Source: Tersicoccus mangrovi | Lineage (GTDB): Bacteria > Actinomycetota > Actinomycetes > Actinomycetales > Micrococcaceae | DNA: 64,000 bases | Reading direction: 5' to 3' | NCBI RefSeq assembly: GCF_036881825.1 | Contig: NZ_JBAJMW010000001.1 | Location: forward strand, 1-64,000 | Part shown: positions 25,435 through 33,557 of the stretch, in pieces | Numbering within the stretch: position 1 is the first letter of the stretch | How the letters are laid out: the number at the start of each line of letters is the position of its first letter | Notes under the pieces: generated by a model | What the model was told of the DNA's origin: nothing | Seen by the model: only the letters and a program-made list of their open reading frames with translations | Database searches by the model: none | Program-made: the position numbers and the translations under genes

Positions 25435-26085
25435 ATGGCATCGAACACCCCCGCATCCTCCGGGCGCAGCGCCCGCCTTCCCCGCGAGGAACGCCGCCGC
25501 CAGCTGCTCGCCGCGGCCCACCACGTCTTCGTCACCAACGGCTACCACGCCGCCGCGATGGACGAGATCGCCGTCTCCGCCCATGTCAGCAAGCCCGTGC
25601 TCTACCAGCACTTCCCCGGCAAGCACGAGCTCTACCTGGCCCTGCTCGACGAGCATCTTGCCCGCCTCACCACCCAGCTCAAGCGCGCCCTCACCACCGC
25701 CGAGACCAACCGCGAGCGCGTCCGCAACAGCATCGCCGCCTACTACGAGTTCGTGGCCCGCGACGACCAGGCCCACCGGCTGGTCTTCGAGTCGGACCTG
25801 CTCAACGACACCGCCGTCGCCGCGCGCCTCGAGGAGTTCCAGCGGGCGTACGCCGACGCGGTCGGCCGCGTCATCGTCGAGGACACCGACCTGCCCCTGG
25901 ACCAGGCCGTCATGCTCGGCCGCACCCTCACCGGCCTCGCCCAGGTCAGCGCCCGCTACTGGGTGCAGACCGGCGGCATCGACCAGGCCACCGCGGTGGA
26001 CCTGATCTCCCGGCTGGCCTGGCGCGGCATCGGCGGCTTTCAGCGCAGAGCGGACGACCCGACCGGCGACGAGACGCACCCCTAG
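25435..26085 (+). CDS. TetR-family regulator
   Basis: A 216-residue regulator. The helix-turn-helix is REERRRQLLAAAHHVFVTNG plus AMDEIAVSAHVSKPVLYQHFPGKHELYLALL (residues 17-68), a textbook TetR DNA-binding domain. The ligand domain has YYEFVARDDQAHRLVFESDL. It corresponds in position to the mycobacterial TetR gene next to the TB9.4/DUF3107 gene, suggesting a conserved but unsolved stress or envelope role. The ATG at 25435 has GAGAGGAG upstream. A -10-like TAAGCT lies at 25351-25356, giving a leader of about 75 nt. Confidence 0.92.
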   Translation: MASNTPASSGRSARLPREERRRQLLAAAHHVFVTNGYHAAAMDEIAVSAHVSKPVLYQHFPGKHELYLALLDEHLARLTTQLKRALTTAETNRERVRNSIAAYYEFVARDDQAHRLVFESDLLNDTAVAARLEEFQRAYADAVGRVIVEDTDLPLDQAVMLGRTLTGLAQVSARYWVQTGGIDQATAVDLISRLAWRGIGGFQRRADDPTGDETHP

Positions 26086-26177
26086 ACTGATTCCGATGTG
26101 CCCGCCCGGGCGCACCGGTCATCGGAGCACGGCCCGGGCGCGGCGACCACCGTTCGTGAGCGTGAGGAGACCCCGGC

Positions 26178-26405
26178 GTGGAGATCAAGATCGGCATCCA
26201 GAATGTGGGCCGGGAGATCGTGTTCGAGTCCGACCAGACCGCCGAGGCGGTGACCGCCGCCGTCGCGGACAGCCTCGCCAAGGGCACCGTCCTGTCGCTG
26301 GCCGACACGAAGGGACGCCAGATCATCGTCCCGAGCGCGGTGCTCGCGTACGTCGAGGTCGGCACCGAGGAGCAGCGCCGGGTCGGCTTCGGCGCTCTCC
26401 TGTGA
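26178..26405 (+). CDS. DUF3107 (TB9.4-like) protein
   Basis: A 75-residue protein, MEIKIGIQNVGREIVFESDQ... ending GFGALL, matching the small conserved actinobacterial family DUF3107. Its function is unknown. It has the size of a single compact alpha/beta domain. Its constant neighbour is the TetR gene just upstream. The start is GTG at 26178 with GTGAGGAG at 26162-26169. TAGACT at 26086-26091 is a plausible -10 of its own, although cotranscription with tetR is equally likely. Confidence 0.88.
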   Translation: MEIKIGIQNVGREIVFESDQTAEAVTAAVADSLAKGTVLSLADTKGRQIIVPSAVLAYVEVGTEEQRRVGFGALL

Positions 26406-26449
26406 CGCGCCCCGTCACCCCCACCGCGGCCCTCACCTAGGCCGCGGCC

Positions 26450-27961
26450 GTGGCGCACGGAATCCCCTGGATCCGCCCCGAGGACGCCCAGCAGGAGCTG
26501 GGCGAATCCCTCGCGGCCCTGCGTGACGCCACGGGTGTGCCCGCCGAGTTCTCCCCCGAGGTCCTCGCCGAGACCGACGCCGTCATCCGGGACTACCGGC
26601 TGCCCAACGTCGACGCCACGGGCGTCCCGTTCATCACGATCGACCCGCCCGGCAGCCTCGACCTCGACCAGGCCCTGCACATCGAGCGCGCCGCCGGCGG
26701 CTACGTCGTGCGTTACGCGATCGCCGACCTGCCGGCCTTCGTCCCCCTCGGGGGTGCACTCGACGACGCCACCCGCCGCCGCGGCCAGACCCTCTACGCG
26801 CCCGACGGCCGCATCCCCCTGCACCCGGCCGCCATCAGCGAGGACGCCGCCTCCCTGCTCCCGGACCGGATCCGTGGCGCCTATCTCTTCACCCACCACC
26901 TCGACGCCGACGGCTCCGTCACCCGCACCGAGCTGACCCGCGCGTCCGTGCGCAGCCGCGCCCGTCTCGACTACGACACCGTCCAGCGGGCGCTCGACGA
27001 CGGCACCGCCGACGACGTGCTCGTGCTGCTGCGGGAGGTCGGCCTGCTCCGGGTCGAGCAGGAGCGGTTGCGCGGCGGTGCCAGCCTCAACCTGCCCGAG
27101 CAGCAGATCGTCCGCTCGGACGGCGGCTACGCCCTGCAGAACCGGCCGGCGCGCCCCATCGAGGACGCCAACGCCCAGATCTCCCTGCTCACCGGCATGG
27201 GCGCGGCCCGCATCATGCTCGACGGCGGGCTCGGCGTCCTGCGGACCATGCCCGCCCCGGACCCCGGCTCGATCGAGCGCTACCGCGAGCAGGCCCGGGC
27301 CCTGGGCCACCCGTGGCCGGCCGAGGACACCTACGGCGAGTTCCTGCGCAGCCTCCACCCCGACCGTCCCGCCGACCTCGCCCTCCTGCACGCGGCGACC
27401 TCCTTGTTCCGCGGTGCCGGGTACACCGCCTTCGACGGCGCCCCGCCCGCCGACCCCGAGCAGTCCGCCGTCGCCGCGCCCTACGCCCACACGACCGCGC
27501 CCCTGCGTCGCCTCGTCGACCGGTTCGTCCTGCCCACCTGCCTCGCGATCGTCGAGGGACGCCCGGTGCCCGACGACGTCCGCCGTGCGCTGCCGGACCT
27601 GCCCGAGCTCATGCGGGACTCGGACCGGCGCGCCGGCGAGCTCGACCGGTCCGCCCTCGACGCCGTCGAGGCCGCGGTGCTCGCCGCCCACGTCGGGCAG
27701 GTGTTCGACGCCGTCGTCGTGGTCGGCACCGAGGACGGCACCGGCAACGGCTCCTCGAAGGGGAACAACGGGAAGGGCAACGGCCACGCGACCCCGACGG
27801 GGAGCAACGGCAACGGTAAGCAGCCGGCCGGCACCATCCAGGTGCTCGACCCGGTCGTCAGCGCCCGCTGCATCGGAACGATGACGACGGGTTCGACCGT
27901 CCGCGCCCGGCTCACCGCGGCCGACATCACCCGCCGCAGCGTCACCTTCGAACTGGCCTGA
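26450..27961 (+). CDS. RNB-domain exoribonuclease (RNase II/R-like)
   Basis: A 503-residue protein with the RNase II catalytic domain. The metal-binding segment FITIDPPGSLDLDQALHI (about residues 62-79) holds the conserved Asp cluster, and AVAAPYAHTTAPLRRLVDRF is the typical C-terminal RNB signature. It would degrade RNA 3' to 5'. Cold-shock and S1 domains of full RNase R are absent, so it is a short actinobacterial type. A Gly/Asn/Lys/Ser-rich low-complexity insert (about residues 425-455) interrupts the C-terminal region. The start is GTG at 26450, 44 bp after DUF3107. Confidence 0.88.
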   Translation: MAHGIPWIRPEDAQQELGESLAALRDATGVPAEFSPEVLAETDAVIRDYRLPNVDATGVPFITIDPPGSLDLDQALHIERAAGGYVVRYAIADLPAFVPLGGALDDATRRRGQTLYAPDGRIPLHPAAISEDAASLLPDRIRGAYLFTHHLDADGSVTRTELTRASVRSRARLDYDTVQRALDDGTADDVLVLLREVGLLRVEQERLRGGASLNLPEQQIVRSDGGYALQNRPARPIEDANAQISLLTGMGAARIMLDGGLGVLRTMPAPDPGSIERYREQARALGHPWPAEDTYGEFLRSLHPDRPADLALLHAATSLFRGAGYTAFDGAPPADPEQSAVAAPYAHTTAPLRRLVDRFVLPTCLAIVEGRPVPDDVRRALPDLPELMRDSDRRAGELDRSALDAVEAAVLAAHVGQVFDAVVVVGTEDGTGNGSSKGNNGKGNGHATPTGSNGNGKQPAGTIQVLDPVVSARCIGTMTTGSTVRARLTAADITRRSVTFELA

Positions 27962-28337
27962 GCGCACCCGCCGGCGGTTCCGCCACCCCGCCCGTGACCG
28001 GCGTCGCACCGGGAATCCGCCCGACGCGCTAGAATAGCGGGGTATTCACGGATGCCCGGTCGTCAGCACACATCACGACCGGTACCGCCCACCGCCGTCG
28101 ACCTCGTGACCTCAGGTCTCCGTCCGGCCCGGCGCGGTACCGCAGACAGACCGCCCGGAACCACGGCCCCGCACGGCGGCAGTACGCCGCCGACGGCCGT
28201 GAGGGCAACCGGCGAACCCGTTCGCCGGCGAATCCCCCGCGATCGGCTTCCACCACGAGTGCGGACGCATGCCGCTGGGCCGACCACGGCCCAGGACCGG
28301 CGAGTCGTCCGCGGACAGATCAAGGAACGCCACCGAA
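27962..28337 (+). promoter_or_regulatory. promoter and long structured 5' leader of the DEAD-box helicase gene
   Basis: There is no gene in these 376 bp. TAGAAT at 28030-28035 is a good -10, giving a leader of about 295 nt. It can form hairpins at 28056-28082 (CCGGTCGT/ACGACCGG), a nested one at 28162-28201 (CACGGCC...GGCCGTG around CGGCGGC/GCCGCCG), 28209-28228 (CCGGCGAA/TTCGCCGG, 4-nt loop) and 28276-28293 (TGGGCCG/CGGCCCA). CGGTACCGC (28080-28088) can instead pair with GCGGTACCG (28134-28142), which overlaps the first hairpin by 3 nt, so two folds compete. Regulation by temperature or by the helicase itself is inferred. Confidence 0.55.
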
Positions 28338-30050
28338 GTGACCGAGACCTACGCGCACGACGTCGTCCTGACGGACGACACCGGAACCGAGTCCCTCGCC
28401 CCCGAGGAGACCGTCGTCAGCACCGAGGAAGCGCGCAGCGCGCGCCCCGAGACCTTCGCGGACTTCGCCGTCCGCCCCGACATCGTCGAGTCCCTCGCCG
28501 ACGCCGGGATCATCCACCCCTTCCCCATCCAGGCGATGACCCTTCCGGTCGCCCTCGGCGGCCACGACATCATCGGCCAGGCCAAGACCGGTACCGGCAA
28601 GACGCTGGGCTTCGGCATCCCCGTGCTTCAGCGAGTCGTCGGCCCCGAGGACCCCGGCTACGCGGACCTGCCCGCCCCGGGCGCCCCGCAGGCCCTCGTC
28701 GTCGTCCCGACCCGCGAGCTCGCCGTCCAGGTGGCCGGTGACCTGACCACCGCGGCGAGGAAGCGGCACGCCCGCGTCACCGTCATCTACGGCGGCCGCG
28801 CCTACGAGCCGCAGATCGAGGCCCTGCAGAAGGGCGTCGACGTCGTCGTCGGCACCCCGGGCCGCCTCATCGACCTGCTCCGGCAGCGCCACCTCGTGCT
28901 CAAGAACGTCAAGATCGCCGTCCTCGACGAGGCCGACGAGATGCTGGACCTCGGCTTCCTGCCCGACGTCGAGCGCCTCATGGCGGAGCTGCCCGAGGTC
29001 CGGCAGACCCTGTTGTTCTCCGCGACCATGCCCGGCCCCGTCGTCGCGATGGCCCGCCGCTACATGAGCCGGCCGACCCACATCCGCGCCGCCGACCCCG
29101 ACGAGGGCGTCACCAAGGCCGACATCCGCCAGGTCATCTACCGGGCGCACTCTCTGGACAAGGACGAGGTCGTCGCCCGCATCCTCCAGTCCGAGGGCCG
29201 TGGCCGCACGATCATCTTCACGAAGACCAAGCGCTCCGCCGCGAAGCTCTCCGACGAGCTCCAGCACCGCGGCTTCGCGGCCGGCGCGATCCACGGCGAC
29301 CTCGGTCAGGGCGCCCGCGAGCAGGCGCTGCGCGCCTTCCGCAACGACAAGGTCGACGTCCTCGTCGCCACCGACGTCGCCGCCCGTGGCATCGACGTCA
29401 CCGACGTGACCCACGTGATCAACCTCCAGTGCCCCGAGGACGAGAAGACCTACCTGCACCGCGTGGGCCGCACCGGCCGCGCCGGCAACAAGGGAACCGC
29501 CGTCACGTTCGTCGACTGGGAGGACATGCCGCGCTGGGGTCTGATCAACCGGGCCCTCGGCCTGGACGTGCCCGAGCCGGTCGAGACCTATTCCTCCTCG
29601 GAGCACCTCTACACCGACCTGAACATCCCCGCCGGCACCAAGGGCCGCCTGCCGCGCAGCAAGCGCACGCACGCGGGCCTGGATGCCGAGGAGGTCGAGG
29701 ATCTCGGCGAGACGGGCAAGCGCAACAGCTCGTCCGACCGCGGCGACCGCGGCCGTTCCGGTGGCCCCGGTGGTTCTGGCCGCGACGGTGGTCGTTCCCG
29801 CTCCGGTGGGCGCGACGGTGGTCGGTCCCGCTCCGGTGGCTCAAGCTCCGGGCGCGACGGCGAGCGCGGCTCGCGGGCGGCCGACCGGGCCGAGCGGTCC
29901 CCCGAGCGCACCGAGCGTTCCTCCGAGGGCGGCGAGCAGCCGGCCGGCGAGCGTACCCGGTCCCCGCGTCGGCGCAACCGCACCCGTCGCCGCAACGGCG
30001 AGGTCGTGCAGGGCACCCCGTCCTCCTCGCCGTCGCCCGCCGCCGACTGA
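28338..30050 (+). CDS. DEAD-box ATP-dependent RNA helicase
   Basis: A 570-residue RNA helicase. Motifs: Q-motif region HPFPIQAMTLP, I AKTGTGKT, Ia VVPTRELAVQ, Ib TPGRLIDLL, II VLDEADEMLD, III FSATMPG, IV IIFTKTKRSA, V ATDVAARGIDV, VI HRVGRTGRAG. After about residue 445 comes a disordered Arg/Gly/Ser-rich tail with a 30-bp tandem repeat (29781-29840) coding GRDGGRSRSG twice, then Arg-rich RRRNRTRRRNG, a likely RNA-binding tail. It probably remodels structured RNA in ribosome assembly or decay with the RNB enzyme. GTG at 28338 is preferred (AAGGAA upstream); ATG at 28269 is the alternative. Confidence 0.95.
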   Translation: MTETYAHDVVLTDDTGTESLAPEETVVSTEEARSARPETFADFAVRPDIVESLADAGIIHPFPIQAMTLPVALGGHDIIGQAKTGTGKTLGFGIPVLQRVVGPEDPGYADLPAPGAPQALVVVPTRELAVQVAGDLTTAARKRHARVTVIYGGRAYEPQIEALQKGVDVVVGTPGRLIDLLRQRHLVLKNVKIAVLDEADEMLDLGFLPDVERLMAELPEVRQTLLFSATMPGPVVAMARRYMSRPTHIRAADPDEGVTKADIRQVIYRAHSLDKDEVVARILQSEGRGRTIIFTKTKRSAAKLSDELQHRGFAAGAIHGDLGQGAREQALRAFRNDKVDVLVATDVAARGIDVTDVTHVINLQCPEDEKTYLHRVGRTGRAGNKGTAVTFVDWEDMPRWGLINRALGLDVPEPVETYSSSEHLYTDLNIPAGTKGRLPRSKRTHAGLDAEEVEDLGETGKRNSSSDRGDRGRSGGPGGSGRDGGRSRSGGRDGGRSRSGGSSSGRDGERGSRAADRAERSPERTERSSEGGEQPAGERTRSPRRRNRTRRRNGEVVQGTPSSSPSPAAD

Positions 30051-30051
30051 G

Positions 30052-30921
30052 GTGACCACCCGGCCACCGGCCTGGCCTCCGGTCGGTGACCTCGTCGTGC
30101 AGGCGGACAACGCCGCATACCTGCCGACCCTGCCGGACGCCTCGTTCCGGATGATCTACATCGACCCGCCGTTCAACACGGGCCGGTTGCGAGCACACCA
30201 GACGCTGACGGTCACCCGTTCCCTCGAGGGGGCGGGTGACCGTCGCGGCTTCCGTGGCGGGTCCTACGCGACGCTCAAGGGCGACCTGAGCAGTTACGCC
30301 GACACGTTCTCCGACTACTGGGAGTTCCTCGAGCCGCGCCTGCTGCAGGCGTGGCGGCTGCTGACCGACGACGGCACCTTCTACCTGCACTTGGACTACC
30401 GCGAGGTGCACTACGCGAAGGTGCTGCTCGACGCGCTGTTCGGCCGCGAGTGCTTCCTCAACGAGATCATCTGGGCCTACGACTTCGGGGGCCGCAGCAC
30501 CCGGCGCTGGCCCGCCAAGCACGACACGATCCTCGTGTACGTCAAGGACCCGAAGCGCTACTGGTTCGACGCCGCCGAGGTGGACCGGGAGCCCTACATG
30601 GCTCCGGGCCTCGTGACGCCGGAGAAGGTCGCGCGCGGCAAGCTGCCCACCGACGTCTGGTGGCACACCATCGTCTCCCCCACCGGCCGCGAGAAGACCG
30701 GCTACCCGACCCAGAAGCCGGTCGGCCTGCTGCGCCGGATGGTCGCCGCGTCGTCCGCGCCCGGGGACCGGGTGCTCGACTTCTTCGCCGGCTCCGGCAC
30801 CCTCGGGGCCGCCGCGCGGGCCCTGGACCGCCGCTTCGTCTGCGTCGACGAGAACCCGCAGGCCGTGGAGACGATGCGCCGCCGTTTCGGCGAGACCGCC
30901 GAGTACCTCACGCCGGCCTGA
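30052..30921 (+). CDS. site-specific DNA methyltransferase (beta class), solitary
   Basis: A 289-residue amino-methyltransferase with the beta-class order: catalytic motif IV YIDPPFNTG (near residue 40) before the target-recognition region, and the SAM motif I DFFAGSGTLGAAARA (near residue 246) after it. The TQKPVGLLRRM segment that precedes motif I in this class is present. It would methylate N6-adenine or N4-cytosine. No restriction endonuclease gene is adjacent, so it is an orphan that may mark DNA for regulation or defence against cleavage. The start is GTG at 30052, 1 nt after the helicase stop, so the two are surely cotranscribed. Confidence 0.88.
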   Translation: MTTRPPAWPPVGDLVVQADNAAYLPTLPDASFRMIYIDPPFNTGRLRAHQTLTVTRSLEGAGDRRGFRGGSYATLKGDLSSYADTFSDYWEFLEPRLLQAWRLLTDDGTFYLHLDYREVHYAKVLLDALFGRECFLNEIIWAYDFGGRSTRRWPAKHDTILVYVKDPKRYWFDAAEVDREPYMAPGLVTPEKVARGKLPTDVWWHTIVSPTGREKTGYPTQKPVGLLRRMVAASSAPGDRVLDFFAGSGTLGAAARALDRRFVCVDENPQAVETMRRRFGETAEYLTPA

Positions 30922-30953
30922 CGCCGATCGCGACTCGTCCGACGGGTCGACGG

Positions 30954-31805
30954 TCACGGGCGCCGGACGGTCGTGCCCGACGTCGCCTGCTCCTCGATCG
31001 CGGCGAGCACCGCGGGGACCGTCGTGTGCTCGCCGAGCCGGTTCGGCTTGCCGTCCCCGTGGTAGTCGCTGGATCCGGTGACGAGCAGTCCGTGCCGATC
31101 CGCGTACGCCCGCAGCCACCGCCGGCTCACCGACGGGTTGTCCCGGTGGTCGACCTCCAGGCCCGCCAGCCCGGCGTCGACCATCGCGTCGAAGACGTCC
31201 TCGGCCACCACGCGGCCCCGCTCGCTCGCCAGCGGGTGCGCGAACACCGGTACCCCGCCGGCCCGCCGCACGAGCTCCACCATGGCCGCCGGGTCCGGCG
31301 CGTGGTGGCCGACGTAGTACCCGGCGCGGGGGTGCAGCATCCGGTCGAACGCCTCCGAGCGGGTCTGCACGACGCCGGCGTCGACGAGGGCGTCCGCGAT
31401 GTGCGGGCGTCCCACCGTCGAGCCCGGCGCGACGAAGCGCTGCACGGTGGGCCAGTCGATCGGGTAGTCCTCGGCGAGCAGGTCGACCATGCGCTCCGCC
31501 CGCGTGAGCCGTGACGCGCGGCTGGCCTCGACCGTGGCGAGCAGCTCGGCGTCCTCGGGGTCGTGCAGGTAGCTGAGCAGGTGCACGCTGATCCGCTGGG
31601 ACGTCTGGCACGTGATCTCCATGCCGGGCACGAAGGCGACGCCGCGCGCGACGGCCGCGTCCCCGCCGGCCTGCCAGCCCGCCGTCGTGTCGTGATCGGT
31701 CAGGGCGAACGCCGTCAGCCCGACCTCGGCGGCCTGCTCCGCGACCATCGCGGGCGACCCCGTCCCGTCCGAGTGCGACGAGTGGGTGTGCAGGTCGATG
31801 GTCAT
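30954..31805 (-). CDS. PHP-domain phosphoesterase (RNase AM / nucleoside 3',5'-bisphosphate phosphatase type)
   Basis: A 283-residue metal-dependent phosphoesterase. Its ligands follow the PHP pattern: IDLHTHSSHSDG (residues 3-14), LTDHDT, PGMEITCQ, VHLLSYL, VFAHPLAS, and SSDYHGDGKPNRLG near the C-terminus. Proteins with exactly this core (YciV/RnmAM type) hydrolyse 3',5'-nucleoside bisphosphates such as pAp or trim RNA 5' ends. CAGGAT on the minus strand (31817-31812) ends 6 nt before the ATG at 31805, without a Shine-Dalgarno. It is convergent with the methyltransferase gene, 32 bp apart, and divergent from aminopeptidase P. Confidence 0.9.
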   Translation of the reverse strand: MTIDLHTHSSHSDGTGSPAMVAEQAAEVGLTAFALTDHDTTAGWQAGGDAAVARGVAFVPGMEITCQTSQRISVHLLSYLHDPEDAELLATVEASRASRLTRAERMVDLLAEDYPIDWPTVQRFVAPGSTVGRPHIADALVDAGVVQTRSEAFDRMLHPRAGYYVGHHAPDPAAMVELVRRAGGVPVFAHPLASERGRVVAEDVFDAMVDAGLAGLEVDHRDNPSVSRRWLRAYADRHGLLVTGSSDYHGDGKPNRLGEHTTVPAVLAAIEEQATSGTTVRRP

Positions 31806-31883
31806 CGACCCATCCTGCCACCGACGGTGTCCGCCCCCTCACGGAACCGCTCGAGGGCCCTGCCCCGGTGAGACAATGGCACG

Positions 31884-33476
31884 GTGATGGAATCCCAGCA
31901 GCAGCCCGACCCGTCCGTGTCCGCCGACGCCCCGACCGCCGAAACGGCGAGCGCGGCCCAGCCCCTCGAGGACCGCGTCAACAACCGCTCCCAGCGGCCC
32001 GAGTCCCACGCGTTCAAGGAGTTCATGGCCGGCCAGTGGGCGCCCGCCGACACGACCGTGCCCGAGCGCGACGCCGTCGCCCCGTTCGCGGCGCAGCGTC
32101 GCCGTCGGATCTCCGCCCAGTTCCCCGGCGAGCGCCTCGTGCTGCCCGCCGGCCCGCTGAAGGTCCGCTCCAACGACACCGACTACCGGTTCCGTCCGCA
32201 CTCCGCCTTCGCGCACCTGACGGGCCTCGGCGTCGATCACGAGCCCGACGCCGTCCTTGTGATGGAGCCGGTCGAGGAGGGCGCCGGCGACGACGGCGGC
32301 AACCACGAGGCCACCCTGTACTTCCGTCCGCTCGCCGGCCGCGACACCGAGGACTTCTACGCCAACGCCCGCTACGGCGAGTTCTGGATCGGCCCCCGGC
32401 CGACGCTGGCGGACCTGAACGCCCGGCTGGACCTGCGCACCGCGGACCTCTCCGACCTGGAGGTCGCGATCACCAAGGGCATCGGGGTCACCGCGATCGG
32501 CGGCACCGGCGTGCGGCTGGTCCGGGAGGTCGACATGGACGTCGACGCCCTCGTCGACACCGCCCGCATCAACACCGGCGTGGACCTGCCCGACGCGGAC
32601 GCCCTCGACGGCCTGCTGACCGAGGCCCTGTCCGAGCTGCGACTGGTCAAGGACGACCACGAGGTCGAGCGGCTCCGCGATGCCGTCGCCGCCACCGTGC
32701 GCGGCTTCGAGGACGTCGTGGCGGCCCTGCCGCGCGCCGTCGCCCACCGCCGCGGGGAGCGCGTCGTCGAGGGTGCGTTCTTCGCGCGCGCCCGCCAGGA
32801 CGGCAACGACCTGGGTTACGAGACGATCGCCGCCGGCGGCAACAACGCGACCGTGCTGCACTGGATCCGCAACAACGGCACCGTGCGCGACGGCGAGATG
32901 CTGCTCCTGGACGCCGGCGTCGAGGACGAGTCCCTCTACACCGCCGACGTCACCCGCACCCTGCCCACCAACGGCACCTACACCGCGGTGCAGCGCCGCG
33001 TGTACGAGGCGGTGCGCGAGGCCGCGGACGCCGCGTTCGCCGTCGCCCGGCCCGGCACCCGGTTCCGCGACGTCCATGCCGCCGCGATGGAGGTGCTCGC
33101 CGCGAAACTCGACGAGTGGGGGCTGCTGCCCGTCAGCGTCGAGGTCGCGCTCAGCCCCGAGGGCCAGCACCACCGCCGCTGGATGCCGCACGGCACGAGC
33201 CACCACCTGGGCCTGGACGTGCACGACTGCGCGCAGGCCAAGCGGGAGCTCTACCTCGACGGCGTCATCACCGAGGGCATGGTCTTCACCATCGAGCCCG
33301 GCCTCTACTTCAAGGCCGAGGACCTGGCCGTGCCCGAGGAGTACCGCGGCATCGGCGTCCGGATCGAGGACGACGTGCTGATCACCGCGGACGGCAACGA
33401 GAACCTCTCCGCCGCGCTGCCGCGCACCGCGGACGACGTCGAGGCCTGGATGGCGGGCATCCGCGACCGCGCCTGA
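31884..33476 (+). CDS. pepP: Xaa-Pro aminopeptidase (aminopeptidase P)
   Basis: A 530-residue pita-bread metallopeptidase that removes N-terminal residues before proline. The two-metal ligands are Asp in MLLLDAGVED, Asp in YTADVTRTLP, His in GTSHHLGLDVHD, Glu in FTIEPGLYF and Glu in GVRIEDDVLI. The creatinase-like N-terminal domain precedes them. The first 40 residues are a disordered actinobacterial extension containing PLEDRVNNRSQRP. GACAAT at 31872-31877 ends 6 nt before GTG at 31884, which suggests a leaderless start there; an ATG follows as the next codon. A strong shared hairpin lies just downstream. Confidence 0.95.
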   Translation: MMESQQQPDPSVSADAPTAETASAAQPLEDRVNNRSQRPESHAFKEFMAGQWAPADTTVPERDAVAPFAAQRRRRISAQFPGERLVLPAGPLKVRSNDTDYRFRPHSAFAHLTGLGVDHEPDAVLVMEPVEEGAGDDGGNHEATLYFRPLAGRDTEDFYANARYGEFWIGPRPTLADLNARLDLRTADLSDLEVAITKGIGVTAIGGTGVRLVREVDMDVDALVDTARINTGVDLPDADALDGLLTEALSELRLVKDDHEVERLRDAVAATVRGFEDVVAALPRAVAHRRGERVVEGAFFARARQDGNDLGYETIAAGGNNATVLHWIRNNGTVRDGEMLLLDAGVEDESLYTADVTRTLPTNGTYTAVQRRVYEAVREAADAAFAVARPGTRFRDVHAAAMEVLAAKLDEWGLLPVSVEVALSPEGQHHRRWMPHGTSHHLGLDVHDCAQAKRELYLDGVITEGMVFTIEPGLYFKAEDLAVPEEYRGIGVRIEDDVLITADGNENLSAALPRTADDVEAWMAGIRDRA

Positions 33477-33490
33477 GGCTTCGCCCGGAA

Positions 33491-33535
33491 AGCACCGTGC
33501 CCCGGTCCGTCGTCGACGGGCCGGGGCACGGTGCT
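33491..33535. terminator. bidirectional hairpin terminator
   Basis: A perfect 15-bp stem (AGCACCGTGCCCCGG, 33491-33505, with 33521-33535). The 15-nt loop can itself pair (CCGTC/GACGG). It lies between the convergent pepP and stress-protein genes. Confidence 0.8.
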
Positions 33536-33557
33536 GTGTGCGAGGTGCTGACGCCTC

